Numbered from the stretch's first letter, positions 9,139-18,071 are shown. The stretch: 64,000 nucleotides of DNA from DATBFG01 sp036558645 (GCA_036558645.1 DATBFG010000007.1:62001-126000), one strand, 5' to 3'. Notes: generated by a model from the letters alone, not told the origin. Numbers and translations are program-made.

Positions 9139-9906
9139 CTACACATATGCCTTCACGAAAAAGTACGCGCTCATCCCTAGTCCCACCATTATCACGAAGA
9201 CCCTTACCCACTTCTGCGGAAGGCGCATCGAGTAGTGCGCGGCGAAATATCCTCCTACGAGTGCGCCTGCAATCATCACGACTGCTTGCGGCCAGTACAC
9301 GGCGCCTTTCACGATGAAGACCAGCACCGCCACACCGTTGATCGCCATTCCAAGAACGCTCTTGAGCGCATTCATCGCATGAATGTCGTTCATGCCCACA
9401 GCGGCAAGCATGGCCAAATTCACGATTCCAACTCCTCCCCCAAAGTAGCCGCCGTAAACTGCCACCGCGAGTTCGAAGAGCGATGCACCAACAATGGCGG
9501 CGGTTGAACCTTCGCGTCCTACGCTAGAGACGCGACCCTGCGAGAGTTGCTTGCCGAAAATGAACAGGAGTGTCGCTCCCAGCATCAACCACGGCAGTAC
9601 TCTCATGAAGGTGTGCGCTGGAGTCAACAAGAGCAAAAATGCGCCCGCAACTCCTCCGATAAAACTGGTAATGAGCAGCGGAATCATCACGCGCCGCGGG
9701 ACATCGAGGCGCTCGCGGAAAGCTCCACCGCTGGCTACGCCTCCCGTCCAGAGAGCTACGGTATTGGTGGCGTTCGCAGGAATTGGAGGAACGCCGGTAA
9801 AAAGGAGCGCCGGGAATGCAATGAAACTTCCGCCGCCGGCGACTGCGTTCAGCGCGCTGCCCAGCATCCCCGCGATGAAAAGAAATATGGCGTGCTCAGG
9901 AATCAA
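9139..9906 (-). CDS. TauE/SafE (TSUP) family membrane permease
   Basis: 255-aa polytopic membrane protein with about eight hydrophobic segments. The N-terminus has the family hallmark GSALNAVAGGGSFIAFPALL, and a related repeat lies in the second half (YGGYFGGGVGIVNLAMLAA). TSUP proteins move sulfite, sulfoacetate, sulfonates or other organic anions. Nothing nearby fixes the substrate. It lies downstream of the cyclase-family hydrolase on the same strand with an 80-nt gap, so the two may be co-transcribed. Confidence 0.9.
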   Translation of the reverse strand: MIPEHAIFLFIAGMLGSALNAVAGGGSFIAFPALLFTGVPPIPANATNTVALWTGGVASGGAFRERLDVPRRVMIPLLITSFIGGVAGAFLLLLTPAHTFMRVLPWLMLGATLLFIFGKQLSQGRVSSVGREGSTAAIVGASLFELAVAVYGGYFGGGVGIVNLAMLAAVGMNDIHAMNALKSVLGMAINGVAVLVFIVKGAVYWPQAVVMIAGALVGGYFAAHYSMRLPQKWVRVFVIMVGLGMSAYFFVKAYV

Positions 9907-9986
9907 AGTACAGGTGTATCACATGTAAGTCGCACCGGTATCTTGCTGGCACCACAGAATGCCGCCGAGACGGCGGGCGCTACTTC

Positions 9987-10637
9987 TTATTCGCAGATTG
10001 CGAATGCCCTGACTGGAAAGGATGTTCCCGCCCTAATTGCTGGCGGCACCGCGAAAAATCGAAATGGCTTGGCTCGCAGTTGTTCCAATCCACGAAGGTG
10101 CTCGACGATCGGAATACCTGCGGCTAACAGGATCGTGTGTGCGGGGCGTGATCGGTCCTTCATGTCGTCGATATTCGCGCTATCGATACCCACGAGCGTG
10201 GCGTCAGTGTTTACAAGTTCTTTGCACGCATCCTCCGTCAGGAACGGACCGGAGCGAAAATAGTCTCCGCCCCAGCGATCCGCCCAGCCGGTGTGAATGA
10301 GAACTGCTTTCTGTCCCAGGGCAAGCCCGCGAAAAGCTTCCGGCCCGATAGGTCCATCGCTCGGCGCCTGGACTAGAACTCCGGCCAGATTTGCCAACCG
10401 GTCTAGCGGCACATGGGCAAGATCAGCGCCGTCGGGATATCGGTGAAACGGCGCATCGACATAAGTTCCGGTGTTGCCTCCGAGTTCGTACGCTGCAATC
10501 TGGAAAGTGGTCCCAGGCGCATAGCTCGTTTGTCGTGCCACATCCTCATGCGACAAGAAGGAATGAAAACGAGGAACTGGAAGCCCGGGGTAGGCCGGCA
10601 TGTCAGGCGCAAGGGGATGGCTGAGGTCGACAAGCAT
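9987..10637 (-). CDS. Cyclase-family metal hydrolase (kynurenine formamidase-like)
   Basis: 216 aa of the bacterial cyclase family, which includes KynB and isatin hydrolase. It starts with the family-typical LVDLSHPLAPDMPAYPG. The metal motif, usually HxGTHxDxPxH, reads NTGTYVDAPFH: the two leading His are Asn and Tyr, while Asp and the final His remain. Later motifs (LIHTGWADRWG, LVGIDSANIDD, HTILLAAGIPIVEHL) are intact. It may therefore use metal differently from KynB, and the substrate is uncertain. No tryptophan-degradation gene is nearby. The TSUP permease follows on the same strand. Confidence 0.82.
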   Translation of the reverse strand: MLVDLSHPLAPDMPAYPGLPVPRFHSFLSHEDVARQTSYAPGTTFQIAAYELGGNTGTYVDAPFHRYPDGADLAHVPLDRLANLAGVLVQAPSDGPIGPEAFRGLALGQKAVLIHTGWADRWGGDYFRSGPFLTEDACKELVNTDATLVGIDSANIDDMKDRSRPAHTILLAAGIPIVEHLRGLEQLRAKPFRFFAVPPAIRAGTSFPVRAFAICE

Positions 10638-10711
10638 CTCCTCAGCATACCTGCAGATTGTTTGATTTCGGCTATTTAGCGATAACTACCAGAAAAACAA
10701 GGGGTTATCAC

Positions 10712-10727
10712 TGTGACGTAAGTCATA
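10712..10727 (+). promoter_or_regulatory. Crp/Fnr-like operator upstream of the 4Fe-4S protein gene
   Basis: TGTGAC, GTAA, GTCATA: a dyad with N4 between the GAC/GTC arms, one mismatch from TGTGA-N6-TCACA. Its centre (10719.5) is about 41 nt before a possible start site near 10761, the usual place for class II activation. A similar element lies upstream of the DAHP synthase operon. Called by eye only. Confidence 0.45.
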
Positions 10728-10773
10728 GCGAGGGGTGACGTCCATGTCTACTCTGGCAATGGTGAGGAAATCG

Positions 10774-11919
10774 ATGGCTACGCAATTCCACTCCGAAATC
10801 ATTCCTGAAGTTCCGCCGGGCTTGCTGCCGACAACAACTACTCCAGTCAAGCCACGCCCTGCTAAGAAGAGACTCATTCGGCGGCTTGGGCGCGATTATT
10901 CTCAACAGCTGCGTCGCGGATTCCAGTTCTCATTTCTGCTGTTGAATGTTTACCTCGGAGCAGTCTTCTATTTTTGGGTGCGCCAGTTTGAAACGGGTAT
11001 TGCTCCACCCACGCTATCCCGTCCAGCCGGCGTCGAAGGATTCCTCCCCATCGCGGGCATGATGAACTTCAAGTACTGGCTGCTTACAGGCAAAGTTCCA
11101 GCCATGCATCCGGCAGCAATGTTTCTGCTCGTCACTTTTGTTGCCATCTCTTTTCTTTTCCGCAAGGCATTCTGCTCGTGGCTGTGTCCCGTAGGAACAA
11201 TCTCCGAATATCTATGGCGGGCGGGAAGAAAAATATTCGGACGCAATCTGCGAGCGCCACGCTGGCTCGACATTCCTCTACGTGGATTGAAATACATTCT
11301 GTTGGGATTCTTCTTGTGGGCGGTTTCATCCATGTCCGCCGGAGCGATAGCAGCTTTCATGCGCAGCCCGTACGGTGTGATCACCGATGTAAAGATGCTC
11401 AACTTCTTCCGCTTCATAGGCGAAATTGGGTTGATCGTGGTAGGAGTGTTGATCGTCCTGTCGATCCTGATCCAGAACTTCTGGTGCCGATATCTGTGCC
11501 CTTACGGGGCGCTACTTGGGATCAGCGCGTTGTTCAGCCCAGCCAAGATTCGGCGTTCGCCAGATGCATGCATCGATTGCTCAAAATGCGCCAAGGCATG
11601 CCCTTCGTCTCTGCCGGTCGACAAGCTCATTACAATCAAGTCTTCCGAGTGCACAGGGTGCATGGAGTGTGTCGCCGTGTGTCCGGCGCAGGGAGCATTG
11701 CAGATGGCCCTTCCAGCCCCGCGGCCGAACCGCGTCAAAGAAATCCCAGCGTGGGCGATGGCGGCAGGAATCGCAGCTGTGTTTTTCGGAATCGTAGGCT
11801 TCGCGAAGACGTCCGGCTACTGGCAAACAAACGTGCCCACTACCGTCTACCAGGACCTGGTGCCCCACGCGAATTCAGCTACCCACCCCATGCCCGGTGA
11901 TCCGGCATTGCAAGAGTAA
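10774..11919 (+). CDS. NapH/YccM-like polytopic 4Fe-4S ferredoxin membrane protein
   Basis: Membrane iron-sulfur protein of about 381 aa. At least five hydrophobic segments are mixed with two CxxxCP turns facing the cytosol (CSWLCPVG and CRYLCPYG). A soluble ferredoxin part follows, with CIDCSKCAKACP and CTGCMECVAVCP, each binding one 4Fe-4S cluster. A last hydrophobic segment follows (residues about 330-350). Known relatives (NapH, NosR, YccM, CcoG) pass electrons from the quinone pool or handle metals. Which role applies here is open. I prefer ATG 10774, because GAGG lies 6 nt upstream, over GTG 10735 or ATG 10744. A Crp/Fnr-like site lies just upstream, which fits redox control. Confidence 0.85.
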   Translation: MATQFHSEIIPEVPPGLLPTTTTPVKPRPAKKRLIRRLGRDYSQQLRRGFQFSFLLLNVYLGAVFYFWVRQFETGIAPPTLSRPAGVEGFLPIAGMMNFKYWLLTGKVPAMHPAAMFLLVTFVAISFLFRKAFCSWLCPVGTISEYLWRAGRKIFGRNLRAPRWLDIPLRGLKYILLGFFLWAVSSMSAGAIAAFMRSPYGVITDVKMLNFFRFIGEIGLIVVGVLIVLSILIQNFWCRYLCPYGALLGISALFSPAKIRRSPDACIDCSKCAKACPSSLPVDKLITIKSSECTGCMECVAVCPAQGALQMALPAPRPNRVKEIPAWAMAAGIAAVFFGIVGFAKTSGYWQTNVPTTVYQDLVPHANSATHPMPGDPALQE

Positions 11920-12123
11920 CGTTGAGGAATTACAACCTCGAATCACTCGCTCGGTGACACATCGACGCGTTGCTGGATTGGTTGGCGGAAAAGTCGGGGC
12001 GTGGTTGACGCAGGTGTCGACGGAGATTGTACAGTCGGGTCTGGAGGCTGCCTGCTGCGTCTGAGCATTTGCCAGGCACAGCAGGGTCGCCACCAGCATT
12101 AAAGCGGGTAAGAATCGCCTCAC
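11875..12123 (-). CDS. Small secreted Cys-containing protein, doubtful
   Basis: 82 aa from GTG 12123. The first 20 residues look like a signal peptide (RRFLPALMLVATLLCLANA), followed by a short polar domain with five Cys and Pro/Thr stretches. I do not recognise it. Its 3' end overlaps the convergent 4Fe-4S gene by 45 nt, and no Shine-Dalgarno sequence is visible. It is 21 nt downstream of the ytxH-like gene on the same strand, so it could be co-transcribed. The signal-peptide look is the main support. Confidence 0.35.
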   Translation of the reverse strand: MRRFLPALMLVATLLCLANAQTQQAASRPDCTISVDTCVNHAPTFPPTNPATRRCVTERVIRGCNSSTLLLQCRITGHGVGS

Positions 12124-12144
12124 AGGGACACCGGTACGAACCGC

Positions 12145-12519
12145 CTACCGGTAGGTTCCCGTCGCGCCTTCACCTTCAGACGAAACACGTGAGCGGACGC
12201 GATCGCCGAGATTCTGCACTCGATCGGAAATATTGTTGCGAGTCTCTTCGCCACTCGCCGGAGCAAACAACATGCCGACTGCCACACCGATCCCTATTCC
12301 GGCTAGAAGAGCGGCCGCAGTTCCTAATCCGCTGTGATCTTCGCCACGAATGGCCCGACTGGCTCGTGAGACTCGCTCGGAAGCTTCGTCATAACCGGCG
12401 TGGGCACGATCGCTCCAATCGTCGATTCGGTCGGAGAACCGGTCGCGTAACGGATCGAGCAGGTACAGACCTGCTCCGAGGAGTGCTTTCAGCAGAGCGT
12501 TTTGATGTCGTGTCCTCAT
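12145..12519 (-). CDS. YtxH-domain stress-type protein
   Basis: 124 aa. A charged N-terminal half (DRFSDRIDDWSDRA) leads to a Gly/Ala-rich membrane segment, LLAGIGIGVAVGMLFAPASG, the YtxH signature. A charged helical tail (ISDRVQNLGDRVRS) follows. YtxH proteins are small, often stress-induced, membrane-anchored proteins with no firm biochemical role. GGAGA lies about 8 nt before the start. Confidence 0.8.
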   Translation of the reverse strand: MRTRHQNALLKALLGAGLYLLDPLRDRFSDRIDDWSDRAHAGYDEASERVSRASRAIRGEDHSGLGTAAALLAGIGIGVAVGMLFAPASGEETRNNISDRVQNLGDRVRSRVSSEGEGATGTYR

Positions 12520-12812
12520 AATGAATCGTCTCCAAAGTTCAGTGTCATAAATTCTACCCTTGGATGCGAAGTCGTATCCCCCGGTTTTTCTAAAAGATCG
12601 TGAACAGGCGGCAGCTCTGAAATAGCGTCAGTGCTTTGCGATAGGGTAGGGAGAAGACTGTAGGTTTTGACAGTCTTGGTGCACTTAACTCGCTAGTGGA
12701 TATCTACTACATCACTGCTCTGTTCTGAAATTGCAGGTGACTATAGGCGATTCGTCGCATCCAAGACATTAGATCCATAGCGAAATTAATCTCATAACCA
12801 CGAGCGTACGCG
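12520..12812. other. Intergenic region with an 8-bp hairpin
   Basis: No gene seen. AAGACTGT (12654-12661) and ACAGTCTT (12670-12677) form a perfect hairpin with an 8-nt loop and no T-run. It could be an operator for either divergent gene or part of a leader for the 12813 gene. Nothing else stands out. Confidence 0.4.
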
Positions 12813-13079
12813 ATGAAACGTGTGGAAAACCGCCTTATCCGTGACGTTACCTTGGAAATCGACAACATGGAATTCATCAACTGCCATTTCACGAACTGTA
12901 CTCTGGTCTACTCAGGGGGTCCCTGCGTATTCGAATCTAACGGGGAAAATTGCCGGTTTCAGATGAAGGGGGCAGCGGCGAACACCTTCGCCCTTTTGCA
13001 AGATCTAGGCATGTTCGAGGATAACAACGTCGAAGGTTCATTCGAGGCTCGCCGGCAAGGGCTGAAGTACGTTCAGTAA
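12813..13079 (+). CDS. Small hypothetical protein with pentapeptide-like coil
   Basis: 88 aa, not assigned to a named family. Residues about 14-50 read MEFINCHFTNCTLVYSGGP and FESNGENCRFQ. This alternation of aromatic and Asn/Cys positions looks like two or three turns of a right-handed beta-helix or pentapeptide-type fold. The last 35 residues are helical (ANTFALLQDLGMFED). No signal peptide. Such small coils are usually protein-binding caps, but that is inference. It stands alone, convergent with the ATP-grasp ligase. Confidence 0.6.
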   Translation: MKRVENRLIRDVTLEIDNMEFINCHFTNCTLVYSGGPCVFESNGENCRFQMKGAAANTFALLQDLGMFEDNNVEGSFEARRQGLKYVQ

Positions 13080-13114
13080 TACGTTCCAGACCAGAGCTGC
13101 AGGTCCGTTTCAGA

Positions 13115-14173
13115 TCAGGATTGTGTCTGTGCCTTTGCGCGGCGACTGTACCTGCTCATAGCCAGATCGACGATTTCTCCAATCAGCTCCGTGTAGGAAC
13201 GCCCTGAAGCCTTCGCAGCTATGGCAAACTCGTGCTGGCTGGCCAACCAGGGGTTGGGGTTGGCTTCAATAACATACACATCGCCCCTGGATGTGAGGCG
13301 CATGTCGATTCTTCCATAGTCTCGCAGTTTGAGCGCCCTGTATGCAGCTACGGCATTTTGCGAGATGCGGGCAACGGTTTCTTCGTCGAGGTTGCGTGCT
13401 ACAGCGGACTTCGTGAGCTTGTGCACCTGGGTTTCTTTCTCGAATTTGACGTCCCAGCTCGCAATTCGCGGGATCCCCTTCGGCAGCCTGGAAAAATCAA
13501 GTTCCACCAGGGGAAGAGCACGGGAATGCTCGTAGCTTCCCAGGATCGCGGCATAGATCTCTCGCCCCTCGATGTATTCCTCAATTAATGCGGGAGAATC
13601 GAACTCTTCTTCAATACGTTGCACCCTCGCCATCAGGTCCTTTACTCCATGTACCACGGCGTCGGCGTCGATGCCGATGGATCCATCTTCGTACAAGGGT
13701 TTCACGATCAATGGGAAAGAGATGTCATGGGAGTGATCGATGCGTCCGCGGTAAGAGGTGGCGAAGTATGGTGTACGGACTCCGTGGAATGCAAACATCT
13801 TCTTGGCGATCGCCTTGTCCTGCGCGAGAAAGAAGGCGTGGGGACCGGAACCAGTGAAGGGAATCCCGATCAGTTCGAGATAGGCTGCCAGGTTCATGTC
13901 CTTGGTATCGTCGCCGTCAAACGACTCCGTGAGGTTGAAGATCAGGTCGGCACCGCAACGCGAGAGCGCGTGCAGTGAGGTCAATCGTCCATCGAGCACG
14001 TAGTAGAAGGGCTCGTGTCCTAGTTGCTGGAGTGCCTCAAAGATTTCCTCTCGGTCTTCTTTTTCACTGGGTGGAGTCGCCTTTCGTTTTCGTCTGGGCT
14101 TGGGCTCGACCAAAGCCTCCTCATCACCCCAAGCGTCGTAGAGAATCGCGATTTTTAGTCTTGCATCAATCAT
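13115..14173 (-). CDS. ATP-grasp ligase, D-alanine--D-alanine ligase-like
   Basis: 352 aa. The N-terminal Rossmann-type part (LKIAILYDAWGDEEAL) is followed by a 15-residue basic insert (PKPRRKRKATPPSEK), then GADLIFNLTESFDG, as in Ddl. The ATP-grasp core runs from LAQDKAIAKKMF through FPLIVKPLYEDGSIGI to the metal/ATP site RLTSRGDVYVIEANPNP. The family joins a carboxylate to an amine with ATP. A true Ddl normally sits near mur genes, absent here, so this is probably a paralogue acting on another amino acid or peptide. Cytosolic; no neighbour in an operon. Confidence 0.8.
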   Translation of the reverse strand: MIDARLKIAILYDAWGDEEALVEPKPRRKRKATPPSEKEDREEIFEALQQLGHEPFYYVLDGRLTSLHALSRCGADLIFNLTESFDGDDTKDMNLAAYLELIGIPFTGSGPHAFFLAQDKAIAKKMFAFHGVRTPYFATSYRGRIDHSHDISFPLIVKPLYEDGSIGIDADAVVHGVKDLMARVQRIEEEFDSPALIEEYIEGREIYAAILGSYEHSRALPLVELDFSRLPKGIPRIASWDVKFEKETQVHKLTKSAVARNLDEETVARISQNAVAAYRALKLRDYGRIDMRLTSRGDVYVIEANPNPWLASQHEFAIAAKASGRSYTELIGEIVDLAMSRYSRRAKAQTQS

Positions 14174-14541
14174 GCAGTTTTCAGGTCCAGTTCGCGTAAC
14201 CCTGCCAAAGAACCCTTAGCTACGGGCTTTCTGCGCGCTTCGCGTGTCGCTAAAGGGGATGTAAATTCCGCCGGATATCTGCGGAGAGAGGAGGCGACCA
14301 CCTTTTCACACTAGCGTACGTGCCAATGACTGCGAAACGTCACTTGAGAGCACGAACGAAAGTTTTCCTGCCTATGGCTCTGCACGGATAGAAATGACCC
14401 GACCGCAAGCGCGCATGGCTGCAAGTAGATATGAATCAGATGTTTACACGTAGGATCACCGGACACAAACTCTTCCCTCCTTGCTGATCTCCGGCTTGCC
14501 CATTTTTATCATCCAATAGGAAGCAAGAAAGGCCGCGACCG
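14174..14541. other. Intergenic region between divergent genes
   Basis: 368 nt with no convincing gene. TTAGC (about 14216) and GCTAA (about 14250) could close a short stem-loop, and a purine-rich run GGAGAGAGGAGG lies near 14282. I recognise no riboswitch. It must hold promoters for the Ddl-like gene and the small 14542 gene, but none is clear by eye. Confidence 0.5.
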
Positions 14542-14787
14542 ATGAAACGTAACAAGTGGATCGAACTCTACCACTCGGCGCTTTTGGAGATGGCCGAGTC
14601 CGATCTCCGTCTACCGGAACTCAGCAAGCACATCGCTCTCGCACAAGAAGCGATGTACTCACGTCGCGAAGAATTGCGGAATGACAACAACCATGACTTG
14701 GAGCGAAAGGCTCTCGATCATGCCCTCCGCAACCTGGAATCTGCCATTGAGGATCTAGCCAACAACACACCCTCCGGCCGGGCATAA
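14542..14787 (+). CDS. Small helical hypothetical protein
   Basis: 81 aa with no family recognised. Nearly all of it is predicted amphipathic helix by eye: KWIELYHSALLEMAESDL, then HIALAQEAMYSRREEL, then LERKALDHALRNLESAIEDL. No membrane segment or signal peptide. AAAGG lies about 9 nt upstream of ATG. It may be a small regulatory or dimerising protein; nothing more can be said. Confidence 0.6.
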   Translation: MKRNKWIELYHSALLEMAESDLRLPELSKHIALAQEAMYSRREELRNDNNHDLERKALDHALRNLESAIEDLANNTPSGRA

Positions 14788-15089
14788 TGCCACCACTCTC
14801 GTCGAGTCTGTCATAGAACGTTCCAAGTAATTTCTGTTTCTCCAGCATCTTAGGGCCGCAATTTATTGCGCAAAAATTGCGATTTGTTGCATTCAACAAA
14901 ATTTGGAATTTTTGTTGACAGCAGCAAGCATCGCAAGACAAAATCCTTCGGCCTCGAAATTAGGCATCCCTCCCCCAATTCCCGATCCATGTTTGTTGGT
15001 GCGGTTCAGGAACACATAGCTGTTGCTTGAAACGGTGGCAGATACTCGCCTCCTTGCAGAACACTTTCGCGTGGTTGGTGAACAAATCG

Positions 15090-17858
15090 ATGAAGTGTGC
15101 ATACGTGAGATGGGGACTCGCACACTGGGCGCTATGCGGGTTGATCGTGGCAGGAGTTCTTATCCGTGCAGATGCTCAGACTAGGGCTGATCTGAATTCT
15201 ATTCAGCACTTTGTTTTTATCATCAAAGAAAACCGCACCTTCGATAATTATTTCGGGACCTATCCAGGCGCGGATGGCGTTACCTCCGGGATGATCTCAA
15301 CCGGACAGGTCATTCCGTTGGGGCATACGCCGGACGTGACTCCGCGAGATATCGGACACAGCTGGACCAATGCGGTTCAATCGTATGACAACGGGCGCAT
15401 GGACCGCTTCGACACGATCGGTCCCCAAATCTCCGCCTGCAACATCAACGGGGATATGCTCTGCTACACGCAGCTGCAGCAACAGGACATCCCAAATTAT
15501 TTCGCTTACGCACAGAACTTTGTTCTATCTGACCGCACGTTTTCATCGCAGCATGGCATGAGTTTTCCCAACCACTTGTACACTGTCGCCGCACAATCGG
15601 GGGGCGTGATTAGCAACGGAGAACCACAGCCATCCGCCGGTTGTGATGCAATTCCAACTGCGACAGTGAAGGTGATCGATGAGAATGGCTATGTCACCAA
15701 CCAGTTCCCATGTTTCGATATGCCCACGCTGGCCGATAGTCTTCAGGCCGCCAGCATCTCATGGAAGTACTACACCCCCACCTTCACAATCTGGAATCCG
15801 CTCGACGCTATCAATCACATCCGCAACACGGATTTATGGAACACTAACGTGGTCCCAGAGACGCAGTTCATTACTGATGCTCTGAGCGGCAATCTCCCGA
15901 CGGTCAGTTGGGTCGTACCGAAAGGAACGGAAAGCGAGCACACCCCTCAGAGCAGCTGTCTAGGTGAAAATTGGACGGTTAAACAGATTAACGCCGTCAT
16001 GCAAGGCCCTGACTGGGCAACGACAGCAATCTTCGTTTTCTGGGATGATTTCGGCGGCTTCTACGACCACGTGCCACCGCCACAGATCGACCAGGAAGGG
16101 TTGGGTCCGCGGTCGCCCCTACTCATCATTTCGCCCTATGCGAAGCAAGGCTACATCTCGCACACTCAGTATGAATTTTCGTCTTTGTTGAAGATCGTCG
16201 AGGAGCGCTTCAATCTGTCGCCTCTTACCCAACGAGATGCGCTCGCGAGCGATATGTTGGACAGTTTCGATTTCAACCAGTCACCTCTGTCTCCGCTTAT
16301 TCTCTCCCCTCGTACCTGCTCCCCGGTTTCCACCACAGAACTCAAATTCCTGCCGCAACGTGTCGGTCAGCCCAGCCCGCCAAAGACAGTCACGATCAAT
16401 AATGTGAGCAATCGACGCCTTGATATCACGAGCGTTGTCCTCGACGGCCCAGACTTCTCAATGTCTGCCCCGTGCGGCCCCATAGCTCCTAATCGATCTT
16501 GCGTCATGAGTGTAGTTTTCACTCCGACGACAGCCGGTCCGCGTTCCGGAACGATGACCATTACCGACTCCAACCCAACCAGCCCACAGACGGTTCAGAT
16601 AAGTGGAATTGGCACTTCGGTCGTGTTGTCTCCCGCATTGCTCGACTTCGGATTGCGTACCGTCGGGGCCGGCGGAGTACAAAAACCAGTTACTTTGACT
16701 AACGTCGGAGCCACTCAGCTCGACATCACGAACCTCGCGATTACTGGTGATTTCGTACAGACGAACAACTGCGGCACAAGCGTGTCGGCAGGTGGCAGCT
16801 GCACGATCAACGTCAAGTTCAAGCCGCTAGGTGCGGGCGTAAGGTATGGTTCGATTACGATTAACGACAGCGATGGCGGCAGCCCACACGTTGTAAACCT
16901 CACGGGCAAGGGGTCGACCGTGCTGATATCCCCGCCCAAGCTGAATTTCGGAACTCTCAAAGTGGGTGGTTCTACCTCGCCCCTTACCGTGAGTCTTACC
17001 AACAAGGGCACGACCAATTTGGGCATCACCGGTGTCCAGCCGCAAGATACCCTGGCTCACAACATTCCCGACTACGTGCAGACCAACACTTGCGGAAGCA
17101 CGGTCGCACCGGGTGCTACGTGTACGTTTTCGGTGGTTTTCAAGCCAAAATCAATTGGCAAGCTCCCGGGAATTTTGATGATTTACGACTCTGAAGCCGA
17201 GACCAGCCCCGCACAGATCTCATTGCAGGGCACGTCCCTGGCAGGACCTCTGGTCTCGCTTTCTCCATCGTCGTTGTCATTTGCCGATCAACTTGTGGGT
17301 ACTACTAGTGCGCCTCAAAATGTAACTCTCACCAACACAGGCGTGGCGAGCTTGAACCTAACCAGCATCGTCGCCAGCGGGGATTTCTCCCAGACCAACA
17401 ACTGTGGAAGCATATTGGTGGTCAACGCAAGCTGCATCATTTCGGTGAGTTTTGCGCCCACTACCTCTGGACCGAGAACCGGCACAGTCACTTTGACCGA
17501 CGATGCAGGCGATAGCCCACAGAATCTATCGCTCAGCGGCAACGGTATTGCTCCTTTCGTGAGCCTAGATCCGCCTAGCCTGACGTTTCCCGATCAGACA
17601 GTGGGCACTACCAGCAGCCCTTTGAATGTCCTATTGACGAATACAGGCACGGCAGCGCTCAACATTTCGAGCATCGCGACAACCGGCGCGTTCGCTCAAA
17701 CCAATGATTGCGGGACCGTCGTTGTTCCCAGTGCGAGTTGCACAATTTCCGTTACATTTGCGCCGACTCAAGTGGGGCCTGCCAGCGGAAGCGTTGTCAT
17801 CACCGATGACGCCTCCGGGAGCCCGCAACTGGTTGGATTGAGCGGAAATGGAACGTAA
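15090..17858 (+). CDS. Secreted phosphoesterase fused to choice-of-anchor-D (HYDIN/ASPM-type) repeats
   Basis: About 922 aa from ATG 15090. An earlier TTG at 15027 is possible, but ATG puts a signal peptide (LAHWALCGLIVAGVLIRADA) at the front. Residues about 40-410 are a phosphoesterase of the phospholipase C / acid phosphatase group: FIIKENRTFDNYFGTYPGAD holds the metal-binding Glu-Asn and the catalytic-type Thr, and SQHGMSFPNHLY and FVFWDDFGGFYDHV follow. The rest is five Ig-like repeats of about 100 aa with LTNTG and QTNNCG patterns. These repeats usually display enzymes at the surface. Likely an extracellular phosphate- or lipid-releasing enzyme. Monocistronic. Confidence 0.87.
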   Translation: MKCAYVRWGLAHWALCGLIVAGVLIRADAQTRADLNSIQHFVFIIKENRTFDNYFGTYPGADGVTSGMISTGQVIPLGHTPDVTPRDIGHSWTNAVQSYDNGRMDRFDTIGPQISACNINGDMLCYTQLQQQDIPNYFAYAQNFVLSDRTFSSQHGMSFPNHLYTVAAQSGGVISNGEPQPSAGCDAIPTATVKVIDENGYVTNQFPCFDMPTLADSLQAASISWKYYTPTFTIWNPLDAINHIRNTDLWNTNVVPETQFITDALSGNLPTVSWVVPKGTESEHTPQSSCLGENWTVKQINAVMQGPDWATTAIFVFWDDFGGFYDHVPPPQIDQEGLGPRSPLLIISPYAKQGYISHTQYEFSSLLKIVEERFNLSPLTQRDALASDMLDSFDFNQSPLSPLILSPRTCSPVSTTELKFLPQRVGQPSPPKTVTINNVSNRRLDITSVVLDGPDFSMSAPCGPIAPNRSCVMSVVFTPTTAGPRSGTMTITDSNPTSPQTVQISGIGTSVVLSPALLDFGLRTVGAGGVQKPVTLTNVGATQLDITNLAITGDFVQTNNCGTSVSAGGSCTINVKFKPLGAGVRYGSITINDSDGGSPHVVNLTGKGSTVLISPPKLNFGTLKVGGSTSPLTVSLTNKGTTNLGITGVQPQDTLAHNIPDYVQTNTCGSTVAPGATCTFSVVFKPKSIGKLPGILMIYDSEAETSPAQISLQGTSLAGPLVSLSPSSLSFADQLVGTTSAPQNVTLTNTGVASLNLTSIVASGDFSQTNNCGSILVVNASCIISVSFAPTTSGPRTGTVTLTDDAGDSPQNLSLSGNGIAPFVSLDPPSLTFPDQTVGTTSSPLNVLLTNTGTAALNISSIATTGAFAQTNDCGTVVVPSASCTISVTFAPTQVGPASGSVVITDDASGSPQLVGLSGNGT

Positions 17859-17904
17859 GATGTTCCAGCCAAAGGTGGTTAAGTAGTCTTAATGCCCTAA
17901 AGCC

Positions 17905-17935
17905 TTGATTGTCGCGGCATGCGCGTGATTACAAT
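17905..17935 (+). promoter_or_regulatory. Possible promoter of a small RNA
   Basis: TTGATT (17905-17910) and TACAAT (17930-17935), 19 nt apart. Alternatively TTGTCG (17909-17914) gives a 15-nt gap. Spacing is not ideal either way, but the -10 box is good and a structured region plus a terminator follow. Confidence 0.4.
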
Positions 17936-17941
17936 AACGCC

Positions 17942-18071
17942 GAAAAATACAGCAAAGACCCGATATTAGACTGGGCTTGTAAGGTCCATACTCCTTTTAC
18001 TGGGAGCGGTAAGAATCTTCATCGACAAAATGGACTCGACCCGTCGCTGGCCGCGACGGGTTTCGTTTTTT
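17942..18071 (+). ncRNA. Candidate structured small RNA of unknown class
   Basis: About 130 nt between a possible promoter and a strong terminator, with no credible ORF. Base pairing seen: AAG-a-CCC (17955-17961) with GGGCTT (17973-17978); GGTCCA (17983-17988) with TGGACT (18031-18036), enclosing CTCC (17991-17994) with GGAG (18003-18006); then the terminator stem. It does not show the SRP RNA, tmRNA or RNase P motifs, and I could not confirm the long central bubble of 6S RNA. It could be a trans-acting sRNA or an unrecognised 6S-like RNA. It lies convergent to gyrA. Confidence 0.5.
18039..18071 (+). terminator. Rho-independent terminator
   Basis: ACCCGTCGC (18039-18047), loop TGGCC, GCGACGGGT (18053-18061), then TTCGTTTTTT. 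A perfect 9-bp stem with a T-run on the plus strand. It ends the candidate small RNA and could also stop read-through from the phosphoesterase gene toward gyrA. Confidence 0.88.
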
